18,950 nucleotides of DNA from Actinomycetes bacterium. GTDB lineage: Bacteria > Actinomycetota > Acidimicrobiia > Acidimicrobiales > Microtrichaceae. The DNA lies in assembly GCA_023437745.1 (NCBI GenBank), contig JAEZFI010000067.1:1-18950 (forward strand). The letters are read 5' to 3'. The notes beneath the pieces were generated by a model, which saw only the letters and a list, made by a program, of their open reading frames with translations, made no database searches and was not told where the DNA came from. The translations under genes and the position numbers were made by a program. Below, piece by piece: positions 1 through 7,584 of this stretch (position 1 is the stretch's first letter; each line of letters starts with the position of its first letter).

Positions 1-101
1 CGGTCAAGCGTGTCCCGGTGCGGGTCAACGGCCGCACCCGGTACGTGAGCCAGCGAGTGACGACCGAGGTCGCATGCTCACTGGTCGGCTGGAAGAGTTG
101 A
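1..101 (+). CDS. 3' end of a second copy of the secreted-protein gene (partial)
   Basis: The frame opens at base 3 and reads 32 codons to TGA at 99-101, ending in VACSLVGWKS. The protein is identical to the C-terminus of the complete gene on the opposite strand (stop at 179-181), because this stretch is the left arm of the perfect inverted repeat. Only the tail is visible. It may be a real convergent paralogue or a duplicate created by assembly fold-back, so I would not count it as an independent gene until sequence to the left is seen. The tail is rich in Arg and Val and has one Cys. Confidence 0.5.
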   Translation, partial: VKRVPVRVNGRTRYVSQRVTTEVACSLVGWKS

Positions 102-124
102 CCTGACGATCCGTGGTGACGGGG
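1..124 (+). repeat. Left arm of a 124-bp perfect inverted repeat
   Basis: Bases 1-124 are the exact reverse complement of 156-279. The arm holds the last 32 codons and stop of a secreted-protein gene plus 23 bases past the stop. It begins at the first base of the window, so its outer limit is unknown. The central spacer, 125-155, is C/G-rich and only partly self-complementary. A perfect match through third codon positions and past the stop means either a very recent tail-to-tail duplication or a fold-back assembly artefact. Confidence 0.95.
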
Positions 125-155
125 CCCCCCACCCCGGCCCCCCCCGGCGGGGCGC
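125..155. other. C/G-rich spacer at the centre of the inverted repeat
   Basis: These 31 bases separate the arms and consist almost entirely of C and G runs, including an eight-C run. A short hairpin, CGGGG-CG-CCCCCG, sits at 148-160. The whole inverted repeat would act as a large stem between the two convergent stops. The spacer could also be a site where polymerase or sequencing chemistry stalls and folds back. Confidence 0.6.
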
Positions 156-279
156 CCCCGTCACCACGGATCGTCAGGTCAACTCTTCCAGCCGACCAGT
201 GAGCATGCGACCTCGGTCGTCACTCGCTGGCTCACGTACCGGGTGCGGCCGTTGACCCGCACCGGGACACGCTTGACCG
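156..279 (-). repeat. Right arm of the 124-bp perfect inverted repeat
   Basis: This is the reverse complement of 1-124, with pairing positions summing to 280. It covers the last 33 codons, including the stop, of the complete secreted-protein gene and 23 bases of its 3' flank. The match runs to the window edge on the other side, so the repeat may be longer than seen. Confidence 0.95.
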
Positions 280-2101
280 TGGTCTTCGGGCAGCACCAGT
301 TGGCGGTGCGGACCGTGCGGGTGACCGTGCGGATCTTGCCCTTCACACGGGTCCGGACCTTGACCTTCTTGTTGTAGTAGCAGAGCTTGAAGTTCGACAG
401 CGTCTCGGCCCGGACCTGCGTGGCGTCGAGCTTGTACTCCACGCTGAAGGGCGAGCAGAGGGGGCCAGTCTGGCTCTCGGGCACGCCCGGGTCGCCGGTC
501 TGGGTCTCCGCCAGCGACGGGGCGGCGGGGAAGAGCGGCTTCACGGCGTCGAGCGCTGCGGCGGGGTCGATGCCGTTCTTCAGGTCGTACGACAGGCGGG
601 CCGAGATGCCGGCGCCCCACTGGTCGAACGTGATCTGGCCGGAGAAGAGCTTGGCGTTGAGCGCCTCGACCGTCTCGATGGGAGCGGTGGTCGTGGTCGG
701 GCCGGGCGTCGGAGCCGGGCTCAGGAGCGCCGTGACCGCACCGAGGATCTTGCTCGGGAGCCACGACGAGAACTCGGCGACGGAGAAGCCCGGGAGGACC
801 TTGTTGCCGAGGGCGTTGACGAACTCGATGTCGTAGTTCGTGCCCGTCGTGCTGGCCGCACCGGCGGTGACCCGGACGTTGCCGGCGCCGATCGCCGGAT
901 GGCGCTCGAGCACCGCCTGCACCTGAGCGGGCGTCGGGGCGACGTAGTACGAGGAGAACTTGTCGAGCGCCGAGGCGTTCTCGACGTCGAACGGCGTCGG
1001 GACCCGGGAGCCCATCGTGACGTACGGGTTGCCGAGGTCGAGGATGTTCCAGTCCCGGTAGGAGAGCTGGATCACGTCGGTGGCCACACCCTGGTAGTTC
1101 AGCTTGATGCCGACGCCGTGGGCGTTGAGCGGCAGACCCGACGGGTAGTTCGGGATCGTCAGCGTCTGCTTCATGTTCACGCCCGGGATCGCCGGGTTGA
1201 GGCGGGAGGCGCCGCAGATCTCGAGGTCGGCGGTGAAGGAGCCACCGGCGGGCGGGGCGATGAAGTAGAGCGAGCCGTCCTTCAGCACGCCGATGCCGGC
1301 GCCCGTGCCCTTGGTGACCTTCAGGCTGTCGGGGAGGATCGGGTTGCCGCTGTCAGGGGTGATGTGCGACATGAGGTCGGTCTTCAGCAGGGTGAAGCCT
1401 GCGCCGCCCTGCTGGATCACCACCGGGTCGACGTTCGGAGCACCGGGCAGCTGGATCGACGTGGTGCCGAGGATGTTCGGCGACGTGCAGTTGACCCGCA
1501 GCGTGTCGATGTTGATCGGGCTGGTCACGCCCAGCTTGATCTCCATGTAGGCGTTGCCCGGGAGGTACTTGATCAGACCGGAGCCGGTGGGGTTCACCGT
1601 GCCCGACATCGACTGGCTGATGGCGACGACCGGAGCGTTCAGGTCGACGACGAGGTTGGACACCGAGTTCTCGAAGTGGGCCGTGGCGCCGCCGGTGGCG
1701 TCCGCCGAGAAGGTGGCGGTGGGGACGGTCACCTGGCTGAGCTTGAGCAGCTCCTTCGCCGGCTTCACGACCGACTCGGGCAGCTTGAGCGTGTAGGTGA
1801 TCCCGACGGGGAAGGGCGCCGAGCCGGCGCGCACCTTGGAGGGAGCCGTCACGTGCACGTCGACGTTGAAGCTCAGGCCGGCACCGCCGCCCGGGTTCAG
1901 CAGCGCGATCGCGTCCAGCGCCTTCTTCGAGGAGCCGAGCGCACCGGAGCTGTCGTCCTCGCGGCCGACGCAGGAGAGGGTGATCGACCCGCTGTTGTCG
2001 GCGGCGACCGGCACGACACCGGTGGCCATCTCCAGTCCGAGGGCTGCGACGCTCATGGCGGTCAGGCCGGCGATCAGCCGGCGTACCCGGTGCTTGGTCA
2101 T
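179..2101 (-). CDS. Large secreted protein of unknown function
   Basis: This gene encodes 640 residues. I placed the start at the ATG at 2101, not the longer frame from 2161, because GGAG lies eight bases upstream and the protein then begins with a textbook signal peptide: basic KHRVRR, a hydrophobic stretch and an Ala-rich end near residues 32-35 (VPVAA). The mature part looks beta-rich, with many Val/Thr/Gly segments and a few scattered Cys (SCVGRED near residue 44, RVNCTSP, LEICGAS). A Pro/Thr linker near residues 461-475 separates a C-terminal region. The last 65 residues are Lys/Arg-rich and repetitive (KKVKVRTRVKGK...), with a Cys pair NWCC and a final Cys. There is no sortase motif or C-terminal membrane anchor, so it is probably released or wall-associated. 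I do not recognise the family. The final 33 codons lie in the inverted repeat. Confidence 0.85.
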   Translation of the reverse strand: MTKHRVRRLIAGLTAMSVAALGLEMATGVVPVAADNSGSITLSCVGREDDSSGALGSSKKALDAIALLNPGGGAGLSFNVDVHVTAPSKVRAGSAPFPVGITYTLKLPESVVKPAKELLKLSQVTVPTATFSADATGGATAHFENSVSNLVVDLNAPVVAISQSMSGTVNPTGSGLIKYLPGNAYMEIKLGVTSPINIDTLRVNCTSPNILGTTSIQLPGAPNVDPVVIQQGGAGFTLLKTDLMSHITPDSGNPILPDSLKVTKGTGAGIGVLKDGSLYFIAPPAGGSFTADLEICGASRLNPAIPGVNMKQTLTIPNYPSGLPLNAHGVGIKLNYQGVATDVIQLSYRDWNILDLGNPYVTMGSRVPTPFDVENASALDKFSSYYVAPTPAQVQAVLERHPAIGAGNVRVTAGAASTTGTNYDIEFVNALGNKVLPGFSVAEFSSWLPSKILGAVTALLSPAPTPGPTTTTAPIETVEALNAKLFSGQITFDQWGAGISARLSYDLKNGIDPAAALDAVKPLFPAAPSLAETQTGDPGVPESQTGPLCSPFSVEYKLDATQVRAETLSNFKLCYYNKKVKVRTRVKGKIRTVTRTVRTANWCCPKTTVKRVPVRVNGRTRYVSQRVTTEVACSLVGWKS

Positions 2102-2191
2102 TGGTGCATCTCCGCTCGCTTGGCTCGGTGGCTCCGGGTGCGCAAGGAAGCGCCCCGCCATCCGAATGAACCCCCCTCAGGGAATCTCTGG

Positions 2192-2197
2192 AGGATA
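2192..2197 (-). promoter_or_regulatory. Possible -10 box for the secreted-protein gene
   Basis: On the minus strand, TATCCT lies about 90 bases before the ATG at 2101, just inside the 101-bp gap after lnt. It would give a leader of about 80 bases. No convincing -35 box is visible. Read-through from lnt is an alternative. Confidence 0.3.
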
Positions 2198-2202
2198 GAC
2201 AC

Positions 2203-3792
2203 TCATGCCGTTGCGGGTCCATGGGTCGTCCGGGGGAGATGTCCCCGACGACGTGGGTAGATCCCCCATGCGACCACCAGTCCGAGGGCTGCGACGCCCA
2301 GCGCGAGCCAGTCGCCCACGACCATCGCGATGGTCTGCCCGTCGCGCAGCTCGACCTCGCGCTGGACGACGCCCTGCGCGCTGACGGCGGTGCGGTCGAT
2401 GACGTTCCCCGACGGGTCGACGACCATCGAGAACCCGGTCGGTGCGGCCTGCACGAGCCACCGGCCGGACTCCACGGCCCGGAGCGTCGACTGCGCGACC
2501 TGCTGGGTCTGGACCTGCGTGAGCCAGTAGGAGCTGCCGTTCGTGGGGTTGAGGACGATCTGCGCGTCGTCGGTCACGGCGGAGCGGACCCGGCGGGGGA
2601 AGAAGACCTCCCAGCTGATCACGATCCCGAGGCGGCCCGCGGGGGAGTCGACAGCGTTCGGCGCCTGGCCGACGACGGCGTCCTTCTTGGGGAGCAGGTC
2701 GCCACCGATCGGCTCGATCAGCCCTCGCAACGGGACGTACTCGCCGAACGGGACCCGTCGCACCTTGTCGTAGCGACCGACCTCCTTCCCGTCGGGGTCG
2801 ATCACCACGGCGGTGTTGTAGAACGCGTCCCGATCGTCGGGGACGTTCTCCACCACGCCGACCACGATCGTGGCGTGGTGCTCCTGGGCGATGGCGGACA
2901 CCTGCAGGAACTCGAGGGACTGGCGGAACGTGGCCACGTTGATCACGTTCTCGGGCCACACGATCAGGTCGACCGGATCCTCGATGCGTGCGGTGGCCTC
3001 GAGGTGGCGACGCACCACCTCCGTGTAGTCGGTCCCCTGGTTGCGGGTGCCCTGGGGCCCACCGCCCTGCACGGACGCGACGCGGAGGGTCCGCACCACC
3101 TCGCCGGCGGGCGCCCACACGCCGGCGACGGCCGTGGCCACCACGAGGGTCGCGAGCACCCCGCCCATGGCTCGGCGCCCCGCGAGCAGCGCGCCGAGCG
3201 CCGCCCCGAGGAAGACCACAGCGGCCGACACGCCCAGCGAACCGGCGATGCGGGCCACCGGCAGGAGGGGTCCGCGGCCCTGCGTCACGGCCAGCATGGA
3301 CAGGGGCACGCCGCCGAACGGCGCGTGCCAGCGCAACCACTCCCACAGCACGACGAGCGAGGGCAGTGCGATGAACCGCGCCGGCCCGGACGGGACCAGC
3401 GCGCTGAGCACGGCGCCGCAGATGCCGAACCACAGCATCACGCCCACGGGCCAGCCGACCGGCGTGAAGTCGACCATCCAGAGGTTGGACGGGAGGAACC
3501 AGCCCCACGCCACGAGCATCCCGGTGAGCGCCCGAGCCTTGCGTGACTCGTCCTCGAGGAGCAGGAGCCACAGCGCGATGCCGACGAACGCGAGCGGCCA
3601 CCAGCCCCACGGCGGCATGGCCGCGGCGACGAGGACGCCGGCGAGGAGCGCCAGGCCCCGACGCGCCCAGTCGTTGGTCGGGAGCAGCCGCGGCGCCCAG
3701 CCGAGGTAGGCGAGCGTCGACGGCGGGCCCGGCTCGAGGTCGTCGGCGTCGAGGGGTCCGACGGGGTCCACGGGATCGGCTGCCGGTGTCAC
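2203..3792 (-). CDS. lnt: Apolipoprotein N-acyltransferase homologue with Ser at the catalytic Cys position
   Basis: This predicted 529-residue inner-membrane enzyme would add the third acyl chain to the N-terminal Cys of lipoproteins. The start is GTG at 3792, overlapping the hemY stop (GTGA) and preceded by GAGGG. The N-terminal half (residues about 30-240) is a series of hydrophobic membrane segments. A carbon-nitrogen-hydrolase domain follows, then a last membrane segment near the C-terminus. Family landmarks are present: WPE with Glu281, YDK with Lys343 and FGEYVP with Glu351, matching E. coli Glu267, Lys335 and Glu343. The nucleophile motif, ICYE in E. coli (Cys387), reads ISWE here: Ser393 (codon AGC) and Trp394. 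Overall length and architecture are otherwise normal. Either serine serves as nucleophile or the protein has lost or changed its activity. It ends a haem operon, which has no obvious functional link beyond the membrane. Confidence 0.88.
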   Translation of the reverse strand: MTPAADPVDPVGPLDADDLEPGPPSTLAYLGWAPRLLPTNDWARRGLALLAGVLVAAAMPPWGWWPLAFVGIALWLLLLEDESRKARALTGMLVAWGWFLPSNLWMVDFTPVGWPVGVMLWFGICGAVLSALVPSGPARFIALPSLVVLWEWLRWHAPFGGVPLSMLAVTQGRGPLLPVARIAGSLGVSAAVVFLGAALGALLAGRRAMGGVLATLVVATAVAGVWAPAGEVVRTLRVASVQGGGPQGTRNQGTDYTEVVRRHLEATARIEDPVDLIVWPENVINVATFRQSLEFLQVSAIAQEHHATIVVGVVENVPDDRDAFYNTAVVIDPDGKEVGRYDKVRRVPFGEYVPLRGLIEPIGGDLLPKKDAVVGQAPNAVDSPAGRLGIVISWEVFFPRRVRSAVTDDAQIVLNPTNGSSYWLTQVQTQQVAQSTLRAVESGRWLVQAAPTGFSMVVDPSGNVIDRTAVSAQGVVQREVELRDGQTIAMVVGDWLALGVAALGLVVAWGIYPRRRGHLPRTTHGPATA

Positions 3793-5177
3793 GATGCGCC
3801 GCCCTCGCAGAGCGCGGCGGCCGCGCGGCGCCCGCTGGCGATCGACGCAGGGATGCCCACGCCCCGCAGACCACCTCCGCAGAGCGCCAGCCCCGGCAGC
3901 GCGGCGACCGCTCGGTCGAGCAGGTCCATCCGCTCGAGGTGGCCCACGTCGTGCTGCACGAACCCGCCCGGGTAGCGCGTGATCCGGCTGGCGACGGGCT
4001 CGGTGTCGACGCCCATCGTGCGGTGCAGGTCGGCGGCGAACGCAGCGAGCAGCTCGTCGTCGGGCAGCTCCACCGGTCCGGGATCGTTCCGGTGACCGGC
4101 CGACACGCGCAGCACGTGGTGGTCGTCGTCCGCCCAGTGCGGCCACTTGCTCGATCCCCACGACACCGCCGCGACCGTCAGCCCGGCGTCGCGCGGCACG
4201 AGGAACCCGCTCGACGCAGGGTCGAGCTCCACGTCGGCGCTCCGGTAGCCGAGCGTCACCAGCACGGCCGAGGCGTGGTCGAGCGAGGCGAGCATCGATC
4301 GCACCTCGGCGCTCACCGCGTCGAGCAGGCGCGCCGACGCGGTGGCCGGGGTCGCCACGACGACGCGGTCGGCCTCCACGCTCGAGCCGTCGGCGAGGTG
4401 GACCGTCCACGAGGGCTCCAGCCCGACGGCGGCGGCGCCGGTGCGGATCGTCACGCCCCGCCGGAGGAGGGCGGCGGTGAGGGTGTCGGGCAGGGACTGC
4501 ATGCCGCCCGCGGGTGCTGCGAACACGGGTCCGGCGAGGCGCGGCGTGTCGCGCAGCGCCTGGAGGAGGGACGGCCCCGACCGGGCCGCCGCCGCGAACT
4601 GCGGCACCGTCGCGTCGAGGCTCATCCGCTCGGGGTCGCCGGCTGCGATGCCGCCGAGCAGCGGCGCGACGAGCCGGTCGGCGATCTCGGGGCCCAGCCG
4701 CTCCCGCAGGAACGGCGCGACGGCGACGTCGTGGTCGATCGGGAGACCCTCGAGCTTCGGTTCGGCGGCCCAGCGGGCTCGACCCTCGGCCGAGACGAGG
4801 TCGCAGCCGTCGAGCGCGGCGGGGTCGACGGGGACGCCCATCACGGACCCGGGTGGGAACGGATGGAGTCGGCCGTCCGCCCACACCATCGCGGCGGCTG
4901 CTGCGGGGGAGCGGAGGTCGGTGATGCCGAGCTCCTCGCAGAGGCGGAGCGCGTCGGGCACACGTCGCAGGAACGCGTCGGCGCCCTCGTCGACCGGTCG
5001 ACCGAGGAAGTCCGTGGTGACGAGCTTCCCGCCGGTGCGGCCGGCGCCGTCGACCACCGTCACGGACCAGCCACGCTCGACGGCCTCCCATGCCGCGGCG
5101 AGGCCGGCGATCCCACCGCCGACGACGGCGAGGTGGTCGCCGGTCGCACGGTGCCCGGGGAGGACGGGCCGGTCCAC
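3789..5177 (-). CDS. hemY: Coproporphyrinogen III / protoporphyrinogen oxidase (FAD)
   Basis: This predicted 462-residue FAD flavoprotein removes six electrons from coproporphyrinogen III (or protoporphyrinogen IX) using oxygen. The N-terminus carries the dinucleotide-binding motif VVGGGIAG (residues about 18-25), followed by DGAGRTGGKL and VDEGADAF, as in HemY/CgoX and related amine-oxidase-fold enzymes. The C-terminal FAD-contacting segment GGGLRGVGIPASIASGR is also typical. The start is GTG at 5177, two bases after the hemH stop; no strong Shine-Dalgarno is visible, so translation is probably coupled. Upstream in-frame sequence is only the antisense shadow of hemH. In Gram-positive bacteria with this gene order the substrate is usually coproporphyrinogen III, so I favour the CgoX role. 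The stop overlaps the GTG of lnt. Confidence 0.92.
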   Translation of the reverse strand: MDRPVLPGHRATGDHLAVVGGGIAGLAAAWEAVERGWSVTVVDGAGRTGGKLVTTDFLGRPVDEGADAFLRRVPDALRLCEELGITDLRSPAAAAAMVWADGRLHPFPPGSVMGVPVDPAALDGCDLVSAEGRARWAAEPKLEGLPIDHDVAVAPFLRERLGPEIADRLVAPLLGGIAAGDPERMSLDATVPQFAAAARSGPSLLQALRDTPRLAGPVFAAPAGGMQSLPDTLTAALLRRGVTIRTGAAAVGLEPSWTVHLADGSSVEADRVVVATPATASARLLDAVSAEVRSMLASLDHASAVLVTLGYRSADVELDPASSGFLVPRDAGLTVAAVSWGSSKWPHWADDDHHVLRVSAGHRNDPGPVELPDDELLAAFAADLHRTMGVDTEPVASRITRYPGGFVQHDVGHLERMDLLDRAVAALPGLALCGGGLRGVGIPASIASGRRAAAALCEGGAS

Positions 5178-5179
5178 GT

Positions 5180-6115
5180 TCAGGTCGCGGCGTCCAGCCG
5201 CCGGGCGGTGTCGATCACGCGGTCCGCGAGGGCGTCCATCACGTGGGCGTCCGCGTTGACGACCTCCGTGCGGGCGAAGGCGAGGCCGTGCTCGCCCGCT
5301 CGGCGCCGGGCCTCGATGTCGAGGTCGTACACCACCTCGAGATGGTCGGAGGTGAACCCCTGCGGGACGACGACGAGTCCCTCGGCGCGACCGGTCTCCG
5401 CCAGGTCGGCGATGACCGTCAGGATGTCGGGCCCTCGCCACGGCTCCGGCGTGCGGCCGGCGCTCTGCCACGCGAGACCCCAGTCGCCCCACGGGTTCAG
5501 CCCGGCGCGGGCGGCGATCGCGGCCGCCGAGGAGTGGAGCTCGTCGGGGTACGGGTCGCCCTCCAGCGCACGTTCGGGCAGGGAGTGGGCCGTGAACACC
5601 ACCTTGGTCGCCGGCGGCATCGCGCCCAGCACCTCGCGCAGCGACGCCGCCTGGTGCTCGACGAACGCCGGCAGGTCACCCCAGCGCTCGACGCCCACGT
5701 AGGGCAGCGACGCGGCCGCTGCTGCCTCCGCGGCCCGTTCGTCGTACTGCCCGATGGAGGCCTTCGACCAGTGGGGGGCGAGCACCACGCCGACGATCCC
5801 GACCACGCCGTCCGCGGTGAGCGCGGCGACCCCGTCCTCGATGAACGGAGCGGCGTGCTTCTGGCCGAGCCGGACGACGTAGCGGCCGGGCTCGACCTCG
5901 TCGAGGCGGCGTGCGATGGCGGCCCGCTGCCCCTCGGTGCGCTCGGCGAGCGGGGAGGTGCCGCCGATCGCCTCGTAGCGGGCCGTCAGGTCGGCGAGCT
6001 GCTCGGGCGTGGGAGGTCGGCCACGGCGGATGTGCGTGTAGTACGGCTCGATCGCGTCGGGGGTCGCCGGCGTGCCGTACGCCATGACCACCACACCGAC
6101 GCGAGCCGTGGTCAC
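5180..6115 (-). CDS. hemH: Coproporphyrin ferrochelatase
   Basis: This predicted 311-residue cytosolic enzyme inserts Fe2+ into coproporphyrin III. It starts at GTG 6115, overlapping the hemE stop (GTGA). MAYGTP places Tyr13 exactly where the B. subtilis CpfC iron-ligand tyrosine lies. YYTHIRRGR follows. The catalytic His is His177 in TAHSLPE, and the metal/porphyrin-site Glu is Glu260 in SDHLEVVYD. The length matches the short, soluble Gram-positive form. The translated protein contains no cysteine, so it cannot carry the [2Fe-2S] cluster found in many actinobacterial ferrochelatases. It is the second gene of the hem operon and is translationally coupled on both sides. Confidence 0.94.
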   Translation of the reverse strand: MTTARVGVVVMAYGTPATPDAIEPYYTHIRRGRPPTPEQLADLTARYEAIGGTSPLAERTEGQRAAIARRLDEVEPGRYVVRLGQKHAAPFIEDGVAALTADGVVGIVGVVLAPHWSKASIGQYDERAAEAAAAASLPYVGVERWGDLPAFVEHQAASLREVLGAMPPATKVVFTAHSLPERALEGDPYPDELHSSAAAIAARAGLNPWGDWGLAWQSAGRTPEPWRGPDILTVIADLAETGRAEGLVVVPQGFTSDHLEVVYDLDIEARRRAGEHGLAFARTEVVNADAHVMDALADRVIDTARRLDAAT

Positions 6116-7227
6116 GTCCGGATGGGGAGGGTCGGCACCGGGGAGCCCTCGTCGTGCACCAGCTCGACCAGGCGCTCGAGGACCTCGGGGTCGGACTCGG
6201 GGAGCACGCCGTGGCCCAGGTTGAACACGTGCCCCGGGTGGCCGGCGTTGGCGGCGAGCACCGCGCGGGCACCCTCGGCAGTGGGCTCCCACCCGGCGAC
6301 GACGAGCGCCGGGTCGAGGTTCCCCTGCAGCGCGCAGTGCGCGGGCACCCGCGAGCGCGCCGCCTCGAGCGGGGTGCGCCAGTCGACCCCCATCATCTCG
6401 ACGCCGGCCTCGGCCATCGGGGCGAGCAGCTCGCTGGTGTTCACCCCGAAGTGGATGCGCGGCACGCCGAGGTCGGCCACGCTCTCCATCACCTTCGTGC
6501 TGGACGGCAGCACGAACCGCCGGTAGTGGTCCGGGTGCAGCGCGCCCGCCCAGCTGTCGAACAGCTGCAGCGCGGACGCTCCCAGCTCGACCTGGCTGCG
6601 CAGCGACGCGATGGCGAGGTCGGCCAGGCGGTCCATCAGCGCGAACCACAGGGGCTCGTCGGTGAACATCAACGACTTCGTCGCGCCGTAGGTCCGTGAC
6701 GGCCGCCCCTCGATGAGGTAGCTGGCAACGGTGAACGGCGCACCGGCGAAGGCGATGAGCGGCACGGGCAGCTCGTGCACGAGGTTGCGCACGGTCTCGA
6801 GGACGTACGGCGTGTCGGCCTCGGGATCGAGGGGGCGGAGGCGCTCGAGGTCGTCGGCGCTCCGGAAGGGGTACTCGACGACCGGCCCGACACCGGGGGC
6901 GATGTCGACGCCGAAGCCGATCGCGTGCACCGGCGTCATGATGTCGGAGTAGAGGATCGCTGCGTCGACGCCGTAGCGGCGCACCGGCTGCAGCGTGATC
7001 TCCGTGGCGAGGTCGGGGATGGCGATCGCCTCGAGGATGCTGCCGGTGCCACGGATCTCGCGGTACTCGGGCAGCGAGCGGCCCGCCTGCCGCATGAACC
7101 ACACCGGCACGCGGTCGTGCGGCTCGCTCCGGCACGCCCGCACGAAGTCCGAGTGGGCGTGGGCGCCGGACGCGGCGTGATCGAGGTCCGTCCCGTCGGG
7201 GGGCGCGCTGGCGAGGGGGTCCGACAC
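6112..7227 (-). CDS. hemE: Uroporphyrinogen III decarboxylase
   Basis: This predicted 371-residue cytosolic enzyme decarboxylates the four acetate side chains of uroporphyrinogen III to give coproporphyrinogen III. Signature segments are visible: PVWFMRQAGRSLPEYR (Arg46 and Arg50 bind substrate carboxylates), YSDIMTP with the key Asp95, ASYLIEG, FDSWAG, and NLGHGVLP with the conserved His. The first 25 residues are an extra acidic/Ala-rich stretch. The start is GTG at 7227; a TACGTT box ends seven bases before it, which suggests a leaderless transcript and explains the missing Shine-Dalgarno. It is the first gene of the hemE-hemH-hemY-lnt operon. Confidence 0.94.
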   Translation of the reverse strand: MSDPLASAPPDGTDLDHAASGAHAHSDFVRACRSEPHDRVPVWFMRQAGRSLPEYREIRGTGSILEAIAIPDLATEITLQPVRRYGVDAAILYSDIMTPVHAIGFGVDIAPGVGPVVEYPFRSADDLERLRPLDPEADTPYVLETVRNLVHELPVPLIAFAGAPFTVASYLIEGRPSRTYGATKSLMFTDEPLWFALMDRLADLAIASLRSQVELGASALQLFDSWAGALHPDHYRRFVLPSSTKVMESVADLGVPRIHFGVNTSELLAPMAEAGVEMMGVDWRTPLEAARSRVPAHCALQGNLDPALVVAGWEPTAEGARAVLAANAGHPGHVFNLGHGVLPESDPEVLERLVELVHDEGSPVPTLPIRT

Positions 7228-7234
7228 GTGTCTC

Positions 7235-7240
7235 AACGTA
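7235..7240 (-). promoter_or_regulatory. -10 box for the hemE operon (leaderless)
   Basis: On the minus strand, TACGTT (TANNNT) is followed by seven bases and the GTG of hemE. This spacing places the transcript start at or next to the start codon. No clear -35 box is seen. It shares a 60-bp divergent region with the promoter of the 79-residue gene. Confidence 0.5.
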
Positions 7241-7274
7241 CCCGCACCCCGGCGGTCGTCCGAAGTGCGACCCG

Positions 7275-7280
7275 TAGGGT
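7275..7280 (+). promoter_or_regulatory. -10 box for the small acidic protein gene (leaderless)
   Basis: TAGGGT is followed by seven bases (TCACAGG) and the ATG at 7288. The spacing matches the other leaderless-looking starts in the window. The short AGG could serve as a weak ribosome site if the transcript starts further upstream. Confidence 0.45.
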
Positions 7281-7287
7281 TCACAGG

Positions 7288-7527
7288 ATGCGCCGATCGA
7301 TCGACGATGCCGCCGCCCCCGGGTTCGACGACGACCCCGCCGTCTCGTGGGCGGTGGCCATCTCGGACGACTACGACGACGCGACGCCGCGGGTCGTGCT
7401 GACGGTCGAGGAGGTCGGCGACGCGGGCGCGGGGCTCGTCGCCCACCTCGACGCCGACCTGGTCCGCCGCCTGCGCGGCGCGCTGCGCGACGCCCTCGCG
7501 GAGGTCGGCGAGGACCCCGGCCGCTGA
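7288..7527 (+). CDS. Small acidic protein, unknown
   Basis: This predicted 79-residue protein starts with ATG directly after a TAGGGT box. It begins MRRSIDD, then has an Asp-rich part (FDDDP, SDDYDD), a beta-like segment PRVVLTVEEVG, and a likely amphipathic helix (VRRLRGALRDALAEVGE). There is no membrane segment, Cys or recognised motif. It is divergent from hemE and precedes helD by 88 bases, so it could share regulation with either. I chose this start because of the promoter spacing; the frame remains open far upstream only as the antisense of hemE. I do not recognise the family, and it may be conserved only among close relatives. Confidence 0.6.
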   Translation: MRRSIDDAAAPGFDDDPAVSWAVAISDDYDDATPRVVLTVEEVGDAGAGLVAHLDADLVRRLRGALRDALAEVGEDPGR

Positions 7528-7571
7528 ACGTCGCCGCCGGACCGGGGTTCGGGATCGCGAGGCTCGGCCGG

Positions 7572-7577
7572 TATCAT
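7572..7577 (+). promoter_or_regulatory. -10 box for helD-lhr
   Basis: TATCAT lies 39 bases before the GTG of helD, close to the consensus TATAAT. The transcript would start near 7584 and carry a leader of about 30 bases. This differs from the leaderless starts elsewhere in the window. Confidence 0.45.
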
Positions 7578-7584
7578 GGACGAT

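Noticed and set aside
899..2260. A 453-residue plus-strand frame opposite the secreted-protein gene
   Set aside because: It has low-complexity Arg/Val/Asp/Gly composition and no ribosome site or domain; the minus-strand gene has a signal peptide and Shine-Dalgarno.
3793..5091. N-terminal extension of the lnt frame
   Set aside because: This part is out-of-frame hemY sequence; the GTG at 3792 with GAGGG and the GTGA overlap is the better start.
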